Positions 57,843 through 64,000 of a stretch of 64,000 nt of DNA are shown here, piece by piece. The translations under genes were made by a program, and so were the position numbers. The first letter of the stretch is position 1. Every line of letters begins with the position of its first letter. The stretch is taken from assembly GCF_004122095.1 (NCBI RefSeq), contig NZ_SAWZ01000005.1:248001-312000 (forward strand), given 5' to 3'. The stretch comes from Pseudoxanthomonas composti (GTDB lineage Bacteria > Pseudomonadota > Gammaproteobacteria > Xanthomonadales > Xanthomonadaceae). Below the pieces are notes generated by a model, which had not been told where the DNA came from, made no database searches, and worked only from the letters and a program-made list of their open reading frames with translations.

Positions 57843-58790
57843 ATGCCTCTGTCCGCCCACGCGCGCGCCACCGCGCAGATCCATCTGTGTGTCCTGCTGT
57901 GGGGCTTTACGCCCATCCTGGGCAAGCTCATCTCGCTGGCCGCCCTGCCATTGGTGTGGTGGCGGATGCTGCTGGTGACGGCCACGCTGGCGCTGCTGCC
58001 ACGCGTGTGGGCCGGCCTGCGTGCGCTGCCAGGACCCATGCTGCTCGGCTACGCCGGCATCGGCGCGCTGGTCTCCCTGCATTGGCTGACCTTCTACGGT
58101 GCGGTCAAGCTGGCCAACGCCTCGGTGGCGGCGACCTGCCTGGCGCTGGCGCCGGCCTGCACTTCGGTGATCGAGCCCTGGCTGGCCAGGCGCCCGTTCT
58201 CGTCCAAGGAGCTGTTCTTCGGCATCGCCACGCTGCCGGGCGTGGCCCTGGTGGTGGGCGGCGTGCCCGACGGCATGCGCGCCGGCGTGGCGGTCGGCGC
58301 GCTGTCGGCGCTGCTGGTGGCGGTCTTCGGTTCGCTCAACAAGCGCATGGTCCACGGCGCCGAGCCGCTCACCGTGACCGCGCTGGAGCTGGGCGCCGGG
58401 ACGCTGCTGCTGACCCTGCTGGCGCCGCTGATGCCATGGATCTTCCCGAACTTCGCCGGCGCGCTGTTCGTGCTGCCCGGCCTGGCCGACCTGGGCTTCC
58501 TGCTGACGCTCTCGCTGGCCTGCACGCTGCTGCCCTTCGCGCTGTCCCTGGTGGCGCTGCGCCAGCTCAGCGCCTACGCGGTACAGCTGATCACCAACCT
58601 GGAGCCGGTCTATGCCATCGCGCTGGCCATCGTGCTGTTCGGCGAGCAGCGCGAACTGCGCTGGCCGTTCTACCTGGGGGTGGTGATCATCCTGCTGGCG
58701 GTGTTCCTGCAGCCCTTGGTCGGCCGGCGCCGGCGCGTGCAGCACCCGGAAATCCTGGGAACCTCCGAGGCGCACGGCATCGTGGACTGA
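57843..58790 (+). CDS. EamA/DMT-family transporter 2
   Basis: A 315-residue ten-helix transporter of the EamA family, distinct from the one at 46.5 kb. The two repeats span about 12-145 and 155-295; LHWLTFYGAVKLANASVAATCLAL marks the first (key Ser, Val, Ala of the helix 3-4 region) and TNLEPVYAIALAIVLFGEQREL the second. A basic and polar tail (RRRRVQHPEILG) follows the last helix. It reads rightward after DUF72 and may share its transcript. A REP-like doublet lies 28 bases after the stop. Substrate unknown. Confidence 0.86.
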   Translation: MPLSAHARATAQIHLCVLLWGFTPILGKLISLAALPLVWWRMLLVTATLALLPRVWAGLRALPGPMLLGYAGIGALVSLHWLTFYGAVKLANASVAATCLALAPACTSVIEPWLARRPFSSKELFFGIATLPGVALVVGGVPDGMRAGVAVGALSALLVAVFGSLNKRMVHGAEPLTVTALELGAGTLLLTLLAPLMPWIFPNFAGALFVLPGLADLGFLLTLSLACTLLPFALSLVALRQLSAYAVQLITNLEPVYAIALAIVLFGEQRELRWPFYLGVVIILLAVFLQPLVGRRRRVQHPEILGTSEAHGIVD

Positions 58791-58818
58791 AGCCGTACTC
58801 GCCTATCCCTGAAGCATG

Positions 58819-58907
58819 CTGTGGGGGCGGCTCTGGGCGGTCTTGGGCCATCAGCCGCGAACGAGCTTGATCAGGAAGGCCCATTCGCGGCTGAAGCCGC
58901 TCCCACA
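58819..58907. repeat. REP-like inverted doublet
   Basis: Two head-on copies of a palindromic element: TGTGGGGGCGGCTC on the left and, inverted, GCTGAAGCCGCTCCCACA on the right, with inner CAGCCGCGA / TCGCGGCTG also pairing. The right copy read on the minus strand is TGTGGGAGCGGCTTCAGCC, a form common in intergenic REPs of Pseudomonas and xanthomonads. It sits between the convergent stops of the EamA and diguanylate cyclase genes. No REP-associated transposase is present in the window. Confidence 0.75.
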
Positions 58908-58951
58908 AGTTGGGCTCCAGGGCATTCGAAGCGGCCTGAGGCGGCCGGCCG

Positions 58952-60022
58952 CTACGGCGCCACGATCACCCGGTCGCGCCCGGCCCGCTTGGCCGCGTAC
59001 AAGGCTTCGTCGGCACGACGGAAGGCATCGTCCGGCGCATCGCCCTGGCGGCATTCGGCCACGCCGATGCTGATGGTCAACGGCACGCCGCCGGGCAGGT
59101 AGGCCACCGCCTCGCGCAGGTACTCGCACTGCATGCGCGCCTGTTCGGCATCGCAATCCTCCAGCAGGGCGACGAATTCCTCGCCGCCGTAGCGGGCCAC
59201 CATGCCGCTGCCGCCGAACTGCGAGCGCAACAGTGAAGACAGGTTGACCAGCACCTGGTCGCCTACCGCGTGGCCCTGCAGGTCGTTGATGCTCTTGAAG
59301 TGGTCCACGTCGATCATCGCCACCGACACACGCGCACCGGACTTGACGGCACGCTCCAGCGCGGTCACCAGCGAGGCGGCCAGCGCCCGCCGGTTGGACA
59401 GGCCGGTGAGCGCATCGGTCCGGGTTTGTTCGGTGAGATCGGCGTTCTGCTGTTCCAACTGCTGCTGGTGGAGTTGCAATTGCTGCTCGTACCAGTCGCG
59501 CTCACCCAACTGGCGCTTGAGCTCCAGGCTGGTGCGTCGCAGCTCCATCAGGTGGATGACCTGGCGTGACAGCGCCTGCATCGCTTCCCGCTGGAACGCG
59601 TCGAGCTCGCGTGGCCTGTTGTCGACCACGCAGAGTGCGCCCAGTGCATGGCCGTTGGGCGCCAGCAGCGGCGCACCGGCATAGAAGCGCACGCCATCCT
59701 GCGCGGTGACCAGGGGATTGTCGTGGAACCGCGCGTCGGCCAGCGTGTCTGGCACCACCATCACCCGATCGGGAGTGAGGATGGTATGGCCGCAGAAAGA
59801 GATCTCGCGCGAGATCTCGGTCATCTCCAGCCCGTGGCGGGACTTGACCCACTGCCGGTCGGTGTCCACCAGCGTCATGGCCGCGGTGGGCGTGCCGCAG
59901 ATGCCGGCGGCGATGGTGACCAGGTCGTCGTAGGCCTGCTCGTCCTCGGTGTCAAGGATCTCATACCGATGCAGGGCGGCCAGGCGCAGCGCCTCGTTAT
60001 CGGGAATCTCGGGTCGGATCAT
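58952..60022 (-). CDS. GAF-GGDEF diguanylate cyclase
   Basis: A 356-residue soluble sensor enzyme that makes c-di-GMP. An N-terminal GAF domain (about 22-160; FCGHTILTPDRVMVVPDTLA is the typical core, continuing ARFHDNPLV) is followed by a coiled linker rich in Gln (DWYEQQLQLHQQQLEQQNAD) and the GGDEF domain (about 195-355) with DALTGLSNRRAL, DVDHFKSINDLQGH and the active GGEEF (RYGGEEFVAL). The inhibitory RxxD site before the motif is absent, so product feedback is unlikely. The ATG at 60022 (MIRPEIPDNE) is used. It is unlinked to the EAL and HD-GYP genes but acts on the same messenger. Confidence 0.9.
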   Translation of the reverse strand: MIRPEIPDNEALRLAALHRYEILDTEDEQAYDDLVTIAAGICGTPTAAMTLVDTDRQWVKSRHGLEMTEISREISFCGHTILTPDRVMVVPDTLADARFHDNPLVTAQDGVRFYAGAPLLAPNGHALGALCVVDNRPRELDAFQREAMQALSRQVIHLMELRRTSLELKRQLGERDWYEQQLQLHQQQLEQQNADLTEQTRTDALTGLSNRRALAASLVTALERAVKSGARVSVAMIDVDHFKSINDLQGHAVGDQVLVNLSSLLRSQFGGSGMVARYGGEEFVALLEDCDAEQARMQCEYLREAVAYLPGGVPLTISIGVAECRQGDAPDDAFRRADEALYAAKRAGRDRVIVAP

Positions 60023-60111
60023 GCGCGTGACCTTGTGGACTGCCGGCACGTTAGCCGGATCGATCCTGGCGGCACAGTGCTCAGTCGGCCCGACGTGAAG
60101 CCTGTCACACC

Positions 60112-60840
60112 CTACCAGTCGGTATGGCCGGGCAGCAGGCCGCGCAGTTCCACATCGGTGAGGTTGCGCCAGGCGCCGGGCTTGAGCGCGCCCAGCTTGA
60201 GGTTGTCGATACGCACGCGCCGCAGTTGCGTCACCCGGTAGCCGAACTCGGCCGACATCAGGCGGATCTGCCGGTTCAGTCCCTGGGTCAGGACGATGCG
60301 AAAGCCGAACTTGGCGATGCGCGAAGTCCTGCACGGCAGCGTCATCTGGTTGTGGATGCGCACGCCGCGCGCCATGCCGCGCAGGAACTCCTCGGTGACC
60401 GGCTTGTTGACTGCCACCAGGTATTCCTTCTCGTGGTGGTGTTCCGCGCGCAGGATCTGGTTGACGATGTCGCCATTGCTGGTCATCAGGATCAGGCCCT
60501 CGGACTCCTTGTCCAGGCGGCCGATCGGAAAGATGCGCTGCTCGTGGCCGACGAAATCCACGATGTTGCCCTTGACCGTGCGCTCGGTGGTGCAGGTCAC
60601 GCCGACCGGCTTGTTCAGGGCGATATAGACATGCCGACGCGCGCCGGGCTTTTTCGCGGTGCGCGCCTTCAACGACTGGCCGTCGACCAGGACCGCATCG
60701 CCCTCACCCACCACCGCGCCGGTGCCGGCCGGGATGCCGTTGACCGTCACCCGCCGCTCCCCGATCAGGCGGTCGGCCTCGCGGCGGGAGCAGAAGCCGG
60801 TCTCGGCGATGTACTTGTTGAGGCGGGTGGTGGGCTGCAT
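60112..60840 (-). CDS. rluF: 23S rRNA pseudouridine(2604) synthase RluF-like
   Basis: A 242-residue RsuA/RluB/E/F-family pseudouridine synthase. The S4 domain covers about 5-55 (TRLNKYIAETGFCSRREADRL), the catalytic Asp is in FPIGRLDKESEGLILMTSNGD near 104-124, and KEYLVAVNKPVTEEFL and LTQGLNRQIRLMSAEFGY near 178-195 follow. The presence of the S4 domain, the TQGLNRQIRRM-like element and IGRLDKESEGL favour RluF over RsuA. Substrate position is inferred. A GAACGAG repeat array separates it from the helicase gene 268 bases upstream. Confidence 0.88.
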   Translation of the reverse strand: MQPTTRLNKYIAETGFCSRREADRLIGERRVTVNGIPAGTGAVVGEGDAVLVDGQSLKARTAKKPGARRHVYIALNKPVGVTCTTERTVKGNIVDFVGHEQRIFPIGRLDKESEGLILMTSNGDIVNQILRAEHHHEKEYLVAVNKPVTEEFLRGMARGVRIHNQMTLPCRTSRIAKFGFRIVLTQGLNRQIRLMSAEFGYRVTQLRRVRIDNLKLGALKPGAWRNLTDVELRGLLPGHTDW

Positions 60841-60846
60841 GTTTGG

Positions 60847-61105
60847 GGCGAGAAACGAACCAAGAGGAACGAGTGGAGAGGAACGAGGAACGAGTGGTGC
60901 CTCAGCTGATGGACTGGCGCGGCTACGCGAAGCGTCAAAGGTCTTCTTCGCGCGTCGGCAGCACCAAGGTCTGCTCAGTGGCCATGCGTGCTGAGGAACG
61001 CGTCAGAGCAAAGAGTGAAAAGCGGGTCGCCGAAGGAGCGTGAAACGAGACGGTTCGACACTCGTTCCTCGTTCCTCTGCGCTCGTTCCTCTCCACTTGT
61101 CCCTG
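60847..61105. repeat. GAACGAG-type inverted repeat between rluF and deaD
   Basis: The purine arm (60847-60905) contains AGGAACGAGTGGAGAGG and GAACGAGGAACGAGTG; the pyrimidine arm (61058-61105) contains CTCGTTCCTCGTTCCTC and CTCGTTCCTCTCCAC. The arms are about 150 bases apart, the widest of the four loci. The pyrimidine arm ends four bases before the helicase stop codon. The 150 bases between hold no gene. Confidence 0.8.
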
Positions 61106-61108
61106 CCT

Positions 61109-63013
61109 TCAGCCCCTGGGCGGACCCTTACGCGGGGGCCGGGTCCCTGCCGCTCCCGGGCCCGGACGACCGCCAGGCCGCGCGCCCGGACGCGCATGCG
61201 CCGGGCGAAAGTTGCGCGGCGCTTCATCGCCCGCGTCCTCGCCCACCTTGTGGATGCGCAGCTGCTGCCCGGACACCCACACCTTCTTCAGGTGCATCAG
61301 CACATCGCGCGGCATGCCCTCGGGCAGGTCCAGCACGCTGTAGTCGTCCTGGATGTCGATGCGGCCGATATGGCGGCTCTCCAGCCCGGCCTCATTGGCG
61401 ATGGCGCCCACGATGTTCGCCGGCTTCACGCCATGGGCGTGGCCCACCTCGATGCGATAGCGCTCCATGCCGAACTCCGACTCGGCCTTGGGCGCGCGCG
61501 GGGCGCGCTCGGCGCGCGGCGCGGCGGCGTCGAAGTCCTCGCGCGGCGCACGCACGGGACGCTCACGGCGCTCGCCGCCGTCCTCGCGCTCGGCGCGCGG
61601 TGCGCGTGCCGGACGCTCGAAACCCTGCTTGAACGGACCGGACTCGCTGGTGGCCTGGCGCTCCTTGCGCGCGCGCGGCGCGTCGGGCTTGAGCAGCAGC
61701 GGCGTATCGCCCTGCAGCAGGCGCGCCAGCGCCGCGGCGATGTCCACCGCCGGCACGTTGTGCTCGCGCTCGTAGTTCTCGATCAGGCTGCGGTACTCGC
61801 CCGCCTCGCCGCTGGCCAGCGTGTCGGTGATGCGGTCCAGGAACTTGGCCACGCGCCGGTCGTTGACATCGTCCACGCTGGGCAGCTGCATCTCGGTGAT
61901 CGGCTGGCGCGTGGCGCGCTCGATCTGCCGCAGCATGTTCTTCTCGCGCGGGGTCACGAACAGGATCGCATCGCCGCTGCGACCGGCACGGCCGGTGCGA
62001 CCGATGCGGTGCACGTAGCTTTCGGTGTCGTAGGGGATGTCGTAGTTCAGCACGTGGCTGATGCGCTCAACGTCCAGGCCTCGGGCGGCCACGTCGGTGG
62101 CGACCAGGATGTCCAGGCGACCGTCCTTGAGCTGCTGGATGGTCTTCTCGCGCGCGGCCTGCTGCATGTCGCCGTTGATCGCCGCCGCGGCCAGGCCGCG
62201 GGCCTGCAGCTTCTGCGCCAGCTCCTCGGTGGCGGCCTTGGTGCGGGCGAAGATGATCATGCCGTCGAACGGCTCGGCCTCCAGGATGCGGGTCAGCGCA
62301 TCGAGCTTGTGCAGGCCGCTGACGAACCAGTAGCGCTGGGTGATGTTGGCCGAGGTCGTGGTCTTGGCCGCAATGTTCACCTCGGCCGGGTCCTTGAGGT
62401 AGGTCTGGGCGATGCGGCGGATCGCCGGCGGCATGGTCGCCGAGAACAGCGCCACCTGGCGCGATTCCGGGGTCTTCTTCAGCACCGTCTCGACATCGTC
62501 GATGAAGCCCATGCGCAGCATCTCATCGGCCTCGTCTAGCACCAGCGTGGTCAGCCCGGACAGGTCCAGCGAGCCGCGCTCGAGGTGATCGATCACCCGG
62601 CCCGGCGTACCCACCACCACGTGCACGCCGCGCTTGAGCGCCTGCAGCTGCGGGTAGTAGCTCTGTCCGCCGTAGATCGGCAGCACGTGGAAGCCCGGGA
62701 TCTTGGCGGCATAGCGCTGGAACGCCTCGGCGACCTGAATGGCCAGCTCGCGCGTGGGCGCCAGCACCAACGCCTGCGGCGCCTTCTTGTCCAGGTCCAG
62801 GCCGGACAGCACCGGCAGGGCGAAAGCCGCGGTCTTGCCGGTGCCCGTCTGGGCGGTGCCCAGCACGTCGCGCCCGGCCAGCAGCGCGGGGATGGTGGCG
62901 GCCTGGATGGGCGAAGGCGACTCGTAGCCGACATCGGCCAGGGCCGCCTGCACGGCCGCGGACAAGCCCAGTTCGGAGAAAAGCACCTGGGGCGCGGCGG
63001 GATCGGATGACAT
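61109..63013 (-). CDS. deaD: DEAD-box ATP-dependent RNA helicase (DeaD/CsdA-like)
   Basis: A 634-residue RNA helicase of ribosome assembly and cold adaptation. Motifs in order: Q motif FSELGLSAAVQAAL / SPSPIQAATIP, motif I AQTGTGKT near 54-61, GTPGRVIDH, DEAD in LVLDEADEMLRMGF near 156-169, SAT, then VATDVAARGLDV and HRIGRTGRAGR near 325-335. After the core come a low-complexity Arg/Glu/Ala segment (about 455-530), an RNA-binding domain of the DbpA/CsdA type (MERYRIEVGHAHGVKPANIV, about 535-600) and a Pro/Gly/Arg tail. A GAACGAG repeat directly follows the stop. Confidence 0.92.
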   Translation of the reverse strand: MSSDPAAPQVLFSELGLSAAVQAALADVGYESPSPIQAATIPALLAGRDVLGTAQTGTGKTAAFALPVLSGLDLDKKAPQALVLAPTRELAIQVAEAFQRYAAKIPGFHVLPIYGGQSYYPQLQALKRGVHVVVGTPGRVIDHLERGSLDLSGLTTLVLDEADEMLRMGFIDDVETVLKKTPESRQVALFSATMPPAIRRIAQTYLKDPAEVNIAAKTTTSANITQRYWFVSGLHKLDALTRILEAEPFDGMIIFARTKAATEELAQKLQARGLAAAAINGDMQQAAREKTIQQLKDGRLDILVATDVAARGLDVERISHVLNYDIPYDTESYVHRIGRTGRAGRSGDAILFVTPREKNMLRQIERATRQPITEMQLPSVDDVNDRRVAKFLDRITDTLASGEAGEYRSLIENYEREHNVPAVDIAAALARLLQGDTPLLLKPDAPRARKERQATSESGPFKQGFERPARAPRAEREDGGERRERPVRAPREDFDAAAPRAERAPRAPKAESEFGMERYRIEVGHAHGVKPANIVGAIANEAGLESRHIGRIDIQDDYSVLDLPEGMPRDVLMHLKKVWVSGQQLRIHKVGEDAGDEAPRNFRPAHARPGARPGGRPGPGAAGTRPPRKGPPRG

Positions 63014-63182
63014 CTGGAAGCTCGTTACAGCAGAAAGTGACGCCTATTGTGCGCTTTTGCGCGCTATCCCGCCGGGCCCGCGTCTGAACGGGCCGTGCAT
63101 TTGGCCCAAAAGTGGCGCATGGATGCCATGCCGAACGAGAATCTAGCTGCCCGACGCCATGCAGCATCGCCCCCAGCGCGCA

Positions 63183-64000
63183 TCAGGACCTCATTGGACG
63201 CGGCATCACCTCGGCCCGCTGGGTCAGATGGGCCGCAATCGCGCGCCGCAGCGGCGGCAATCCCTGGGCCACGCGCAGCGCCGCCTGGCGCAGCCATTGC
63301 GCGGGTCTGCGGTCATCGGTGTAGAGCTTGGCAATGGCATTGGTGGCCTGGTACAGCGGCCAGGTGGCGCGCCGGTGCGCCCGCGCGTAGGCCTGCAGCG
63401 GGGCGATCCGCCCGGGATCGGCGCCGTGCGCCAGCGCAGCCTTGAGCTCCGCCGCAAGCCGCGCCTGGCCCTGCAAACCGAAGTTGAAGCCATGCGCGGT
63501 CACCGGATGCATGCCCACCGCGGCATCGCCCACCAGGGCGAAGCGCTCACCGGCGAAGCGATGCGCGTAGGTGGCCACCAGCGGATAGGCGTGGCGGGTG
63601 CCGACCGGCTGCATGGCGCCCAGCCTGCCCTCGCACAGGCCGGTCACTGCCTCGCCAAATTCCGCATCGCCCATCGCCAGCAGCGCCTGGGCCTGCTGGG
63701 GACGCAGCGTGAGCACCACCGAGCTCTGCGCGCCGGGCAGCGGCAGCAGCGCCACCGTGCGCCCATGGCAGAACCATTCCAGCGCCACCTGCCCGTGCGG
63801 CTGCGCATGCTGCATGCGGCACACCAGCATGGTCTTGCCGAAATCGCACTGCTGCGCCCCGACCCCCAGCATGCGCCGCACTTCCGAAAAGCGGCTGTCG
63901 GCGGCCACCAGCAGGCGCGCGTGCAAATGCTCGCCGGTGTCCAGCTGCAGGTCCACCTGGTCCTGCGACCGCTGCACGCTGAGCACGCGTGCCGCATCGA
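63183..64000 (-). CDS. ubiM: UbiM/UbiH-type FAD monooxygenase (partial)
   Basis: The C-terminal 272 residues of an FAD-dependent hydroxylase of the ubiquinone-pathway superfamily; the start lies beyond the right edge. LLVAADSRFSEVRRMLG is the DG-type motif region (here Asp-Ser for the usual Asp-Gly), and RFALVGDAAVGMHPVTAHGFNFGL is the second FAD-ribose motif (key residues Gly-Asp and His-Pro). The HPVTAHGFN form, rather than HPIAGQGLN of UbiH/UbiF, points to UbiM, which hydroxylates demethoxyubiquinol. The N-terminal Rossmann GxGxxG is not visible. It lies 169 bases upstream of... the deaD start region on the same strand, with no gene between. Confidence 0.7.
   Translation of the reverse strand, partial: DAARVLSVQRSQDQVDLQLDTGEHLHARLLVAADSRFSEVRRMLGVGAQQCDFGKTMLVCRMQHAQPHGQVALEWFCHGRTVALLPLPGAQSSVVLTLRPQQAQALLAMGDAEFGEAVTGLCEGRLGAMQPVGTRHAYPLVATYAHRFAGERFALVGDAAVGMHPVTAHGFNFGLQGQARLAAELKAALAHGADPGRIAPLQAYARAHRRATWPLYQATNAIAKLYTDDRRPAQWLRQAALRVAQGLPPLRRAIAAHLTQRAEVMPRPMRS

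Overview
The window is about 64 kb of GC-rich bacterial chromosome, densely coding on both strands, and reads as ordinary core genome of a member of the Xanthomonadaceae (Stenotrophomonas / Pseudoxanthomonas / Xanthomonas relatives). That placement is an inference from gene order (surE-pcm-yqaA-nlpD, pyrG-eno-ftsB-ispD-ispF-truD, ftsH-folP-miaA-hfq-hflX-hflK), protein flavour and the types of intergenic repeat. No tRNA, rRNA, CRISPR array, prophage, insertion sequence or plasmid function was seen. Both ends cut a gene: hflK on the left and a UbiM/UbiH-type monooxygenase on the right.

Layout. 1-13 kb: a rightward operon GH15 glucosidase - zwf - gntK feeds glucose and gluconate into 6-phosphogluconate. 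The leftward block rlmE, ftsH, two small glycine-rich membrane proteins, folP, miaA, hfq, hflX, hflK combines membrane proteolysis control, folate synthesis, tRNA modification and RNA chaperoning. 12.5-31 kb: yhbY and an Mth938-type protein rightward; then a long leftward run with poxB, the four-gene overlapping surE-pcm-yqaA-nlpD operon, truD, ispF, ispD, ftsB, eno, a lipoprotein, pyrG, a small secreted protein, and a cutC / aspartylglucosaminidase / glucokinase operon. smrA reads rightward inside this run, and parE (topoisomerase IV subunit B) diverges from glucokinase.

31-50 kb: envelope and stress functions, including an MFS exporter, glutathione reductase, a DUF418 membrane protein, SlyD, two NlpC/P60 hydrolases, a hotdog thioesterase, a DAACS symporter, an alkaline phosphatase lipoprotein, a HemJ-like protein, a methyltransferase, an intracellular PHA depolymerase, a secreted cyclophilin, a LysR/EamA divergent pair, a GFA-family protein and a DUF885 lipoprotein. 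50-64 kb: three c-di-GMP-related proteins (EAL, altered HD-GYP, GAF-GGDEF), a lipid exporter-like ABC transporter, an LpxR-like lipid A deacylase, DUF72 and EamA proteins, RluF, a DEAD-box helicase and the partial monooxygenase.

The least ordinary content is between genes. At least three families of short dispersed repeats occupy the gaps: purine-rich GAACGAG/GAGTGAG arrays arranged as inverted repeats that run into stop codons (four loci), paired GTGGAT / GTGGACAA hairpins (two loci, one with an 84-bp direct duplication), and a REP-like doublet. A gene-free 593-bp stretch at 38.8-39.4 kb carries four hairpins. I found no convincing new multi-gene defence or mobile system; the most testable observations are the repeat families, the small genes placed beside ftsH, the apparent absence of kdsA from between pyrG and eno, and an altered HD-GYP active site.
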